Assembly (NCBI GenBank): GCA_965247585.1
Contig: CBDFHC010000005.1
Coordinates: 62,001 to 126,000, forward strand
DNA length: 64,000 nt
Origin: CBDFHC01 sp965247585
GTDB taxonomy: Bacteria; Chloroflexota; Dehalococcoidia; Lucifugimonadales; GCA-2712585
Direction of reading: 5' to 3'
Under the pieces are notes generated by a model, which was given only the letters and a program-made list of their open reading frames with translations, searched no databases and was not told the DNA's origin. Below, piece after piece: positions 9,305 through 18,154 of this stretch. Both the position numbers and the translations under genes were made by a program. The stretch's first letter is position 1; each line of letters starts with the position of its first letter.

Positions 9305-10588
9305 ATGCCGGCATACGCGTTGATAGGTGCCCAGTGGGGCGACGAGGGAAAGGGGAAGGTTGTGGATTACCTGGCCGCCAATGCGGACTGGGTAGTGCGG
9401 TACGCGGGAGGAAATAACGCGGGGCATACGGTGATCAATGACGAGGGGAAATTCTCGCTGCACCTGGTGCCGTCCGGGATATTTCGGTCCACTGTAAAGT
9501 GCGTAATAGGGAACGGGGTGGTGGTGGACCCGGATGTGCTGCTAGAGGAGATTGGGGGGCTGACGAAGGACGGGGTGGATACGAGCCGGATATATCTGAG
9601 CGACCGGGCGCACGTGATTATGCCGTATCACGTGCTGCTGGACGGGCTTGAGGAGCGGTCACGGGGCGGGGAGGCGATAGGGACGACGGGGAGAGGCGTG
9701 GGGCCGGCGTACGCGGATAAGACGGCGCGTATAGGGATTAGGGCGGGGGAGCTGCTGGATAAGGAGACGCTGCGGCCGCGGCTGGAGCGGGTGGTGGAAG
9801 CGAAGAACGCGATTTTGACGAAGGTGTATGAAGCGGCGCCGGTCTCGCTGGAGGAGACGCTGGCGAAGTGCGTGGAGTGGGGAGAGCGGCTGAAGGATAT
9901 GATAGTGCCGACGGAGGTGCTGTTGCAGGAGGCGCTGGACCGGGGGGAGCGAGTGCTGATGGAGGGGGCGCAGGGGTGCCTGCTGGACCTGGACCACGGT
10001 ACGTACCCGTTCGTTACATCGTCGTCGCCGTCGGTGGGGGGAGGGCTGACGGGGCTGGGATTCGGGCCGATGGCGATTAAGGGTGTGATAGGGGTGTTCA
10101 AGGCGTACAGCACCCGGGTGGGCGGAGGCCCGATGCCGGCGGAGATGAAGGACGATACGGCGAGTGTGCTGAGGGAGCGGGCGTGGGAGTACGGGACAAC
10201 GACGGGGAGGGCGAGGCGAATAGGGTGGTTTGACGCGGTGGCGGCGAGGTACAGTCAGCGGATTAATGGGTTCACTTCGCTGGTGGTGACACGGCTGGAT
10301 GTGCTGGACGGGGTGGGAGCGGTGAAGGTGTGCGTTGGGTATGAGGTTGACGGGGAGCCGCTGAAGAATTTTCCGGGGAGCACGTCGCTGCTTGGGCGGT
10401 GCGAGCCGGTGTATGAGGAGTTGCCAGGGTGGGAGGAGCCCAGCGCCGGGGCGACGGATATTTCGCAGCTTTCCGCGGGGGCGCGGGGGTATGTGAAGCG
10501 GTTGGAGGGGCTGATAGGGTGCCCGGTGGACTTGATTTCCACGGGGCCGCACCGGGATGAGACGATCCGGTTGAGGGAGATTATGTAG
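9305..10588 (+). CDS. purA: adenylosuccinate synthetase
   Basis: 427 residues, the family's normal length. Joins IMP and aspartate with GTP hydrolysis to give adenylosuccinate on the route to AMP. The N-terminal P-loop GAQWGDEGKGKVVDYLA contains the catalytic Asp, followed by AGGNNAGHTV with the catalytic His, SDRAHVIMPYH, GTTGRGVGPAYADK and YSTRVGGGPMPAEM; the C-terminus has SDxxG-like and STGPHRDETI segments. The ATG is preceded by AGGAGAGGG. It stands alone, divergent from prs; the next 880 bases are repeats. Confidence 0.97.
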   Translation: MPAYALIGAQWGDEGKGKVVDYLAANADWVVRYAGGNNAGHTVINDEGKFSLHLVPSGIFRSTVKCVIGNGVVVDPDVLLEEIGGLTKDGVDTSRIYLSDRAHVIMPYHVLLDGLEERSRGGEAIGTTGRGVGPAYADKTARIGIRAGELLDKETLRPRLERVVEAKNAILTKVYEAAPVSLEETLAKCVEWGERLKDMIVPTEVLLQEALDRGERVLMEGAQGCLLDLDHGTYPFVTSSSPSVGGGLTGLGFGPMAIKGVIGVFKAYSTRVGGGPMPAEMKDDTASVLRERAWEYGTTTGRARRIGWFDAVAARYSQRINGFTSLVVTRLDVLDGVGAVKVCVGYEVDGEPLKNFPGSTSLLGRCEPVYEELPGWEEPSAGATDISQLSAGARGYVKRLEGLIGCPVDLISTGPHRDETIRLREIM

Positions 10589-11470
10589 GGGAGGATTGAG
10601 GGGGATGCCCTCATCCGCCAAAGGCGGACCGGCAGGGAACCGAGTTTCCCTGCACCTTCCAGTGGGGTTAGTGGTGCCCGCCCGCCTGCGAGGGCTTACT
10701 AGATAAACGGATTGTAGGGCGGTATGGGCTCGTCCTTCGAGGGCCTCAGGGTGAGCGGGTTGGTGGGGTTAGAGTGGTCAGGGTTGGATATGCTCTCCCA
10801 CCACACCCAGATTCTTCGAACTTCACGGGCGGACTCAGAATGACATGGTGGGGGGCGGAATGCGGTATGGGCTCGTCCTTCGAGGGCCTCAGGGTGAGAG
10901 AAACACGGAGCGCCCAAGGTGATTGGCAAGGCGGTCAGGCATGGCGATGAGTATGGCCAGCGCAGAGGATTGCGAATCACAGGTTGGTGGGGTAGAGCGG
11001 TCAGGGTTGGATATGCTCTCCCACCACACCCAGATTCTTCGATTTTCACGGGCGGACTCAGAATGACATTTCTTAAGCGGACGCTGGAAAAGCTGGCGAA
11101 GCCAAAACCGCACAGCCTCTCAGGATGAGCGGATTGGTGGGGTAGAGGGGCTGCACTTCACAGGTTGGTGGTAGAAGCAGAGGCGAGGGCTTAGTAGATA
11201 AACGATTGTAGTGCGGCATTGGCTCGTCCTTCGAGGGCCTCAGGGTGAGCGAAACACGGGACGCCGAAGGTGAATTGGCGAGGCAGTGAGTCATGACGAT
11301 GGGTGTTAGTTCCGCAAAGGGTTGCGAATCACAGGTTGGTGGTTCCCGCCGTCCCGCCCCGGATGGTTTTTAGGTTTTATTTCTGAGGGATACCCTCAGG
11401 CTCCCGGCAAAGGGGCTTCGCCCCTCTGCACTCCCCCCCTTTGGACATAATGGTCGAACGGTGGAGGGGG
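10589..11470 (+). repeat. intergenic composite repeats between purA and dapA
   Basis: No gene. It starts with a variant element (CATCCGCCAAAGGCGGACCGG plus the GCAGGGAACC/TTTCCCTGC hairpin), then three GGCTCGTCCTTCGAGGGCCTC blocks (about 10728, 10869, 11221), two CCACACCCAGATTCTTCGA...CAGAATGACAT blocks (about 10800, 11020) and one complete three-hairpin copy at about 11300-11440 abutting the 3' end of dapA. All share one orientation. Confidence 0.85.
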
Positions 11471-12364
11471 TTAGATGGGGAGGTCTACGGGGTACATTGC
11501 CAGGAGGTTATCGATTTCGGCGGCCATTTGGTCGTCGGCGGGGATGAGGGGAAGGCGGGGTTCGCCGACGTTGAAGCCGAGTTTGTTCATGGAGTATTTG
11601 ATGGGGATGGGGTTGGAGGCGATGCCGGTCATGCCTTTGCAGATGGGGAGCAGACGGCGGTGCTCTTCGGCGGCCTGGTGGAGCTTTCCGGCGACGGTGA
11701 GGTCTATCAGGTGTTTCATCTGGGCGGCGTATAGGTTGGCAACGACGCAGATGACGCCGTAGCCGCCGAGGCACAATAGGGAAAAGGTGTCGCCATCGTT
11801 GCCGCTCCAGATGTTGAAGCCGTCGTTGGCGCCGTCTATGACGCGGGCCATGAGCTCAAAGTCTTCGGTGGCGTCCTTGACGCCGACGATGTTGTCTATC
11901 TGGCTGACACGTATGGTGGTGTCCAGGGACATTTTGGTGCCGGTGCGGCCAGGGATGTTGTAGAGGATGCAGGGGAGGTGGGTAGATTCGGCGATGGCCT
12001 TGAAGTGGCGGTAGATGCCCTCCTGGGGGGGCTTGTTGTAGTAGGGGACGACGAGGAGCAGGCCGTCCACGCCGACTTCCTCGGCCTCACGGCTGAGATG
12101 GATGCTATCGGCGGTGGAGTAGGTGCCGGTGTTGGCGACGACGGCGCCGGTGTCGCCGACGGCGGACTTAGCTTCGCTCCAGAGACGGAGCTTCTCTTCG
12201 TGGCCCAAGGTGGGGCCCTCGCCGGTGGTGGCGCCGACGACCAAACCGTCGCTGCCGGACTGGATGAGCCCCTTAGCGAGGCGGCGAGTCTGCTCCCAGT
12301 CGACGGAGCCGTCTTCGAGCATAGGTGTAACCATGGCGGTGAGGAGTCTGCCGAGCTCTACCAT
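11471..12364 (-). CDS. dapA: 4-hydroxy-tetrahydrodipicolinate synthase
   Basis: 297 residues, standard for DapA. Condenses pyruvate with aspartate semialdehyde, the first step committed to lysine/diaminopimelate. Seen: GATTGEGPTLGHEEK (the TTGE binding loop), LLLVVPYYNKPPQEG with the Tyr pair, the catalytic-Tyr segment ILYNIPGRTG, and the Schiff-base Lys in IVGVKDATEDF (near residue 160). AGGAG lies 7 bases before the ATG. It is the last gene of dapB-asd-aldehyde dehydrogenase-dapA, 10 bases after the aldehyde dehydrogenase. As DapA-fold aldolases are diverse, the operon context is what makes the specific call strong. Confidence 0.92.
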   Translation of the reverse strand: MVELGRLLTAMVTPMLEDGSVDWEQTRRLAKGLIQSGSDGLVVGATTGEGPTLGHEEKLRLWSEAKSAVGDTGAVVANTGTYSTADSIHLSREAEEVGVDGLLLVVPYYNKPPQEGIYRHFKAIAESTHLPCILYNIPGRTGTKMSLDTTIRVSQIDNIVGVKDATEDFELMARVIDGANDGFNIWSGNDGDTFSLLCLGGYGVICVVANLYAAQMKHLIDLTVAGKLHQAAEEHRRLLPICKGMTGIASNPIPIKYSMNKLGFNVGEPRLPLIPADDQMAAEIDNLLAMYPVDLPI

Positions 12365-12374
12365 GACGCTTCTC

Positions 12375-13898
12375 CTAGTCTTTGAGTACGCTGCGATATG
12401 CGGGTTTCATGGCGGCGCCGGTGCCGTCAGTGTAGATCTGCTTGACCTCGATGAAGTCGTCGAGGCCGTAGGGACCGAGCTCACGACCGATGCCGCTCTG
12501 TTTGAAGCCACCCCAAATGCCCTCGACGGGCTGGGCGTAGTTGTCCCAAATCCAGACGGTGCCAGCGCGGATGCGCCGGGCAACGCGCATGGCGCGGACG
12601 TAGTCACCGCTCCAGACGCCGGCGACGAGGCCGAAGGGAACATCGTTGGATAGGTGGATGGCCTCCTCTTCGTCCTTGAAGGACATGACGGCGACCACGG
12701 GGCCGAAGATCTCCTCCTGGCCCAAGCGAGAGGAGTTGTCCACGTTGTCAAATATGGTGGGCTCCAGGTAGTAGCCGTTGGCCAAGGGGCCGTTGAGCAT
12801 CTCGCCGCCGCCGAGGACGAGGGGGTAGCCGGCGTCCTGGCCGAAGCGGATGAACTCCTGGATGGTCTCTTTCTGGGAGCGGGAGATGATGGGGCCCATA
12901 TCGGTCTCGCCGAGGGAGGGGTCCCCCACCTGGATGCGGCGGCCCCATTCCAGGACCTTGTCCAGGAAGGCGTCGTGGATGGACTCCTGAATGATGAGGC
13001 GAGTGGTGGCGCCGCAGGCCTGACCGGCGTTGCGGAACATGCCGAAGATGGCGGCCCGGGCGGCGGCGTCCAGGTCCGAGTCCTCGAAGACGACGTAGGG
13101 GGCCTTGCCGCCGAGCTCCAGGCTGAGGCGCTTGACCTCCATGGCGGCGCGGGCGGCGATCTGCTTGCCGATCTCGGTCTCACCGGTGAAGGAGACCTTG
13201 TCAATCTTGGGGTTGCGGACGAGCTCGTCACCGACCACTGCGCCGGGTCCGGCGACGTAGTTGGAGACGCCGTTGGGGACGCCGGCCTGCTGGACAAGCT
13301 TCATCAGCTCGTAGGTGGCAGCGGGGGTGTAGCTGGCGGGCTTGACTACGACGGTGCAGCCGACGGCCAGGGCAGGGGCGAGCTTACGGGCGGTCTGGGT
13401 GAGGGGGAAGTTCCAAGGGGTTATGAGGCCGACGACCCCGACGGGCTCTTTGATGAGGTTGACCATGGAGCCGTTGGCGAGGAAGAAGCTTTCGCCGTAC
13501 ATTTTGCCGGCCATGCCAGCGTAGTACTCGAAGATCTCGGCGGCGGCGGTAACGTGGGGGATGGCCTGGCGGATGGGCATGCCCACTTCCAGGCTGACAA
13601 CGGCGGCGAGGCGCTGGGCGTTCTGCCGCATGAGCTGGGCGGTCTGATATAGGACGCGCTCCCGAAGCTTGTAGTCATGGAGCCAGTTGTCTGTGTTGTT
13701 ATCAAAGGCGGACCTGGCGGCGTCCACGGCGGCTCGGGCGTCTTCCAGGGTGGCGCGGGCGGAAACGGTGACGGTCTCATTAAAGTTTGCGGGGTTTTCC
13801 CGCTCAAATGTGGCGCCGCCGGAAGCGGCTCCTTCCTCGCCGTCTATGATGAGGCGAGTGTCCAAAGGAAGTGCGATAGTCTCTCTGGCAAGTGTCAT
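12375..13898 (-). CDS. NAD(P)-dependent aldehyde dehydrogenase inside the dap operon
   Basis: 507 residues, full-length ALDH superfamily. Cofactor and active-site signatures are intact: GVVGLITPWNFPL, GCTVVVKPASYTP, FTGETEIGKQIA, the general-base Glu in LELGGKAPYVVFEDSD, and the nucleophilic Cys in NAGQACGATTRLI; EEIFGPVVAVMSF follows. It most resembles betaine-aldehyde/phenylacetaldehyde-type dehydrogenases, but substrate cannot be read from sequence. It is embedded between asd (33 bases) and dapA (10 bases) on the same strand, preceded by AGAGGT. Asd is a separate non-homologous dehydrogenase, so this is not simply the semialdehyde step. A role in lysine or semialdehyde metabolism is only inferred from position. 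Confidence 0.9.
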   Translation of the reverse strand: MTLARETIALPLDTRLIIDGEEGAASGGATFERENPANFNETVTVSARATLEDARAAVDAARSAFDNNTDNWLHDYKLRERVLYQTAQLMRQNAQRLAAVVSLEVGMPIRQAIPHVTAAAEIFEYYAGMAGKMYGESFFLANGSMVNLIKEPVGVVGLITPWNFPLTQTARKLAPALAVGCTVVVKPASYTPAATYELMKLVQQAGVPNGVSNYVAGPGAVVGDELVRNPKIDKVSFTGETEIGKQIAARAAMEVKRLSLELGGKAPYVVFEDSDLDAAARAAIFGMFRNAGQACGATTRLIIQESIHDAFLDKVLEWGRRIQVGDPSLGETDMGPIISRSQKETIQEFIRFGQDAGYPLVLGGGEMLNGPLANGYYLEPTIFDNVDNSSRLGQEEIFGPVVAVMSFKDEEEAIHLSNDVPFGLVAGVWSGDYVRAMRVARRIRAGTVWIWDNYAQPVEGIWGGFKQSGIGRELGPYGLDDFIEVKQIYTDGTGAAMKPAYRSVLKD

Positions 13899-13931
13899 TA
13901 ACGACCTCTAAAGGGATTGATGGCGGGCTTG

Positions 13932-14975
13932 TCAGCCCGGCGATGGGGCGGCCTTTACGGCCAAGGAGTCCCGTTGAAGAACTTCTTCAGCGATTTGCAA
14001 GGAGTTGAGGGCTGCGCCTTTGCGAAGGTTGTCCGAGACCAGCCACATGGAGAGGCCGTTGGGAACGGAAGGGTCCCTGCGGATACGGCCGACATATACG
14101 TCGTCGGTGCCGGCCAGGTCCCAGGGCATGGGATAAGCCTGGGGGCCGTCGGCGTCGGTGACGGTGACGCCTGGCATAGCGGCCAGGAGGCGGCGGGCGT
14201 CTTCGGGCTGGATGGGGTTTTCGAATTCTAGGTGGACGGCCTCGCTGTGGCAGGTGTAGACGGGCACGCGGACGCAGGTGGCGGAGACGCCGAGGGAATC
14301 TTCGTGGAGGATTTTACGGGTCTCGTTGATCATCTTCTCCTCCTCCTCGGTGTAGCCGGAGGGTAGGAAGTCACCGATGTGGGGGAAGAGGTTGAAGGCG
14401 ATCTGCTGGGGCAGGGCGTCCGGGGGATAAGGCTCACCACCGGCGAGGGCCTGGGCCTGCTGCCGCAGCTCTGTGATGGCGGCGCCACCCGCGCCGGAGA
14501 CGGACTGGTAGGTGTCAACCACGACGCGTTTGATTTGGTTGTTCTGTCTAAGGGGATGCATGGCCATGACGAGGGGTGTGGTGGAGCAGTTGGGGATTGA
14601 GATGATGCCCTGGTGCCATTCCACGTCCTGGCCGTTGACCTCCGGGACGACCAAGGGAACGTCCGGTTGCATACGGAAGGCGGAGCTATCATCGATGACC
14701 AGGGCGCCGCGGCGGACGGCCTCGGGACCGAGTTGGCGGCTGATGGTGGAGCTGACGGAGATGAAGGCGAAGTCGACATCGTCAAAGGAGTCCGGGGTGG
14801 CTTCCTGAACCTGGAATTCCTGTCCCCGAACGGTGAGGCGGGTGCCGGCGGAGCGGTGGGAGGCGAGGAGCTTAAGGTGGTTAACGGGGAAGGGGCGCTG
14901 CTCCAGGATTTTCAGAAACTCGCGACCAACGGCTCCGGTAGCGCCGACTACGGCTATATTTACTTCTCCATGCAT
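13932..14975 (-). CDS. asd: aspartate-semialdehyde dehydrogenase
   Basis: 347 residues from the ATG at 14975 (MHGEVNIAVVGATGAVGREF), chosen because the Rossmann motif begins immediately after it; the frame extends upstream but into dapB. Reduces aspartyl phosphate to the semialdehyde shared by lysine, threonine and methionine synthesis. Seen: GATGAVGREF, the catalytic Cys in SIPNCSTTPLVMAMHPL, and a downstream His/Arg region (RVPVYTCHSEAVHLEF). Second gene of the operon, 11 bases after dapB. I see no good Shine-Dalgarno, so coupling to dapB translation is likely. Confidence 0.94.
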   Translation of the reverse strand: MHGEVNIAVVGATGAVGREFLKILEQRPFPVNHLKLLASHRSAGTRLTVRGQEFQVQEATPDSFDDVDFAFISVSSTISRQLGPEAVRRGALVIDDSSAFRMQPDVPLVVPEVNGQDVEWHQGIISIPNCSTTPLVMAMHPLRQNNQIKRVVVDTYQSVSGAGGAAITELRQQAQALAGGEPYPPDALPQQIAFNLFPHIGDFLPSGYTEEEEKMINETRKILHEDSLGVSATCVRVPVYTCHSEAVHLEFENPIQPEDARRLLAAMPGVTVTDADGPQAYPMPWDLAGTDDVYVGRIRRDPSVPNGLSMWLVSDNLRKGAALNSLQIAEEVLQRDSLAVKAAPSPG

Positions 14976-14986
14976 CGAATTAGCTA

Positions 14987-15790
14987 CTACACGCCTAAAA
15001 TGGTGTCCAAGCCTAGCACAAGACCTTTCAGATTTACAACTTCGCGGACGGCACGGAGAACGCCGGGCATATAGCACTCGCGGCCCAAGGTGTCGTGCTT
15101 GAGGGTGAGGGTCTGGCCGAGGGCGCCGAAGACGACTTCGTGGTGGGCGCTGCGTCCGGGCTGGCGGAGGCTGTGGATGCCGACGCCGCGGTGGTCAGCG
15201 CCGCGGGTGCCTTCCAGGGTCTGGAGCTGGGGCGGCGGGTAGGTGAATTGCTTGGCCTCTGAGGCGGCGCGGGCCAGGGCGAGGGCGGTGCCGGAAGGGG
15301 CGTCTATTTTGCCCTCGTGATGGGACTCGATGATGTCCACGTAGTCGAAGAAGGGAGCAGCTTTTCGGACGAGGCTCATGAGGAGGACGGCGCCGAGGGC
15401 GAAGTTGGGGGCGACGATGACGCCGACGCCGCGCTGGCCGGCGAGGGCGCCGAGTTGGTCCAGGTCGGCCTGTGTCAGGCCGGTGCTGCCGGTGACGAAG
15501 GGGATGCCTCGCTCCAGGGAGGAGACACCGGCGGCGATGCAGGCCTCACGGTTGGTGAAATCGACGACGACCTGGGGGCCGGTGGAGTCTAGGAGGTCCG
15601 CCAGTAGGAGGTCCGCCAGGTTGGAGGAGAGTGGGATGGGGCCGGAGCCGTCGGGCAGGGGGAGGGTGGGAGCAGCGGCAGTACGGTGGACGGCGGCGAC
15701 GGGCTGCATGTCAGGTGCGGCGCATAGGGCGGCCAAGACCTGCTTTCCCATGCGGCCGGAGACGCCGTGGATGAGGACTTTGATGGGCAT
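14987..15790 (-). CDS. dapB: 4-hydroxy-tetrahydrodipicolinate reductase
   Basis: 267 residues, normal length. Reduces the DapA product with NAD(P)H. N-terminal dinucleotide motif VLIHGVSGRMGKQVL, then VVVDFTNREA, FVTGSTGL, VIVAPNFALGAVLL, and the substrate/catalytic motif DIIESHHEGKIDAPSGTAL with the His pair and Lys. CGGAG lies 6 bases before the ATG. It leads the operon dapB-asd-aldehyde dehydrogenase-dapA; a TACACT -10-like hexamer on the minus strand at 15818-15823 may be its promoter, without a convincing -35. Confidence 0.95.
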   Translation of the reverse strand: MPIKVLIHGVSGRMGKQVLAALCAAPDMQPVAAVHRTAAAPTLPLPDGSGPIPLSSNLADLLLADLLDSTGPQVVVDFTNREACIAAGVSSLERGIPFVTGSTGLTQADLDQLGALAGQRGVGVIVAPNFALGAVLLMSLVRKAAPFFDYVDIIESHHEGKIDAPSGTALALARAASEAKQFTYPPPQLQTLEGTRGADHRGVGIHSLRQPGRSAHHEVVFGALGQTLTLKHDTLGRECYMPGVLRAVREVVNLKGLVLGLDTILGV

Positions 15791-15823
15791 GAGAAGCTCC
15801 GGAGTAGGGGTGAAGGGAGTGTA

Positions 15824-18154
15824 GCGCCGGACAGGTGTGTTTGGCTAGGAGAGTGGTTTTGAGGGGGTGCGTCAGGCTCCCGGCAAGGGAGGTGTCCCGC
15901 TCTGGACTCCCCTTTTAGCAGGGAGCGGTCATGAGGCGGGAGGGTCTCTTTAGGGAAGGAGTCAGTGATGGCGATTGGGGGTGTCTACGTCGAAGGACTC
16001 TAAATAGGAGGTTGGTGGTGCCCACCCACGACCGCCCAGAAAGGTTTTAATTTCTGAGGGACACCCTCAGACTCCCGGCATGGAACCCAGGTTCCCTGCA
16101 CTCTCCTTTGGGGTTGGTGTTGATTGTGCGCTGGAGGCTAGTTTGGGAGGGGCCAGTGATGGCGATTGGGGGTGTCTACGTCGAAGGACTCTAAATAGGA
16201 GGTTGGTGGTGCCCACCCACGACCGCCCAGAAAGGTTTTAGTTTCTGAGGGGCACCCTCAGACTCCCGGCATGGAACCCAGGTTCCCTGCACTCTCCTTT
16301 GGGGTTGGTGTTGATTGTGCGCTGGAGGCTAGTTTGGGAGGGACCAGTTATGGCGATGGGGGTGTCTACGTCGAAGGACTCTAAATAGGAGGTTGGTGGT
16401 GCCAACCCACGACCGCCCAGAAAGGTTTTAATTTCTGAGGGACACCCTCAGACTCCTGGCATGGAGCCCAGGTTCCCTGCACTCTCCTTTGTGGTTGGTG
16501 TTGACTGTGCGCTGGAGGCTAGTTTGGGAGGGACCAGTGATGGCGATTGGGGGTGTCTACGTCGAAGGACTCTAAATAGGAGGTTGGTGGTGCCCACCTA
16601 CGACCGCCCAGCACGGTTTTAGTTTCTGAGGGACACCCTCAGACTCCCGGCATGGAACCCAGGTTCCCTGCATTGTCCTGTGTGGTGACCGCAGAGGTGT
16701 TGGGTTAGCGGTTGGAGATGCGGGGGTTGGAGAGGTCGGGGACAGCGATGGGGGTTGCTCCAGAGAGGACTGCGCATCAAGTTGGAACAGCGATAGTGGG
16801 CGCCAGGGTTGGAGTTTCTTACCCTACCCAACCCAGATTACTCGATCTACACGCGTGGACTCGGAATGCATCATGTTGGCGTCCAGCACCAGGGAGGATG
16901 AAAAACCAGGAATTGGAATCCGAAGTGGGCGCCGCGGTAGGACTTGCTCTCCCCCCGCACCCAGATTCTTCGATCCTCACGGGCGGACTCAGAATGACAT
17001 GGTGGGGGGCGGAATGCGGTATGGGCTCGTCCTTCGAGAGCCTCAGGATGAGCGGGTTGGAGGGGTAGAGAGGATTGTAGCCACGGGTTGGTGGTGCCCA
17101 CCATCCTGCCCAGGGAGGGTTTAAGTTTCTGAGGGACACCCTCACACTCCCGGCATGGAACCCAGGTTCCCTGCACTCTCCTGTGTGGTTGGTGGTGATT
17201 GTGCGCTGGAGGCTAGTTTGGGAGGGACCAGTGATGGCGATTGGGGTGTCTACGTCGAAGGACTCTAAATAGGGGGTTGGTGAGGCCCACCCACGACCGC
17301 CCAGAAAGGTTTTAGTTTCTGAGGGACACCCTCACACTCCCAGCAGGGAACCCAGGTTCCCTGCACTCTCCTGTGTGGTTGGTGTTGATTGTGCGCTGGA
17401 GGCTAGTTTGGGAAGGACCAGTTATGGCGCTGGGGGTGTCTACGTCGAAGGACTCTAAATAGGGGGTTGGTGGTGCCCACCCACGACCGCCCAGAAAGGT
17501 TTTAGTTTCTGAGGGACACCCTCACACTCCCGGCAAGGAACCCAGGTTCCCTGCACTCTCCTGTGTGGTGACCGCAGAGGTGTTGGGTTAACGTTTGTAG
17601 ATGAGGGGGTTGGAGAGGTCAGGGACGGCGATTGGGGGTTGCCCCAGAGAGGATTGCGCATCAAGTTGGAACAGCGATAGTGGGCGCCGCGGTAGGACTT
17701 GCTCTCCCCCCGCACCCAGATTCTTCGATCCTCACGGGCGGACTCAGAATGAAATGGTGGGGGGCGGAATGCGGTATGGGCTCGTCCTTCGAGAGCCTCA
17801 GGATGAGCGGGTTGGAGGGGTAGAGAGGATTGTAGCCACGGGTTGGCGGTGCCCACCCACGACCGCCCAGAAAGGTTTTAGTTTCTGAGGGACACCCTCA
17901 GCCTCCCGGCAGGGAACCCAGGTTCCCTGCACTCTCTTGTGTGGTTGGTGGTGATTGTGCGCTGGAGGCTAGTTTGGGAGGGACCAGTGATGAGGATTGG
18001 GGGTGTCTACGTCTAAGGACTCTAAATAGGAGGTTGGTGGTGCCCACCCACGACCGCCCAGAAAGATTTTAAGTTCTGAGGGACACCCTCAGACTCCCGG
18101 CAGGGGACCCAGGTTCCATGCACTCTCCTGTGTGGCGAACGCAAACGGGTGGGG
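15824..18154 (+). repeat. 190-bp tandem repeat array, interrupted by other repeat blocks
   Basis: No gene over 2.3 kb. The unit starts near GTGATGGCGATTGGGGGTGT and contains GTCTACGTCGAAGGACTCTAAA, GGTGGTGCCCACC, the CTGAGGG/CCCTCAG hairpin, the GGAACC/GGTTCC hairpin and GATTGTGCGCTGGAGGCTAG. Unit starts at 15965, 16156, 16347, 16537, then 17231, 17421 and 17987 give a period of 190-191 bp. Between 16.7 and 17.1 kb, and again at 17.6-17.85 kb, the array is broken by CCCGCACCCAGATTCTTCG and GGGCTCGTCCTTCGAGAGCC blocks. A partial degenerate copy sits at 15855-15910 beside dapB. Confidence 0.9.
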
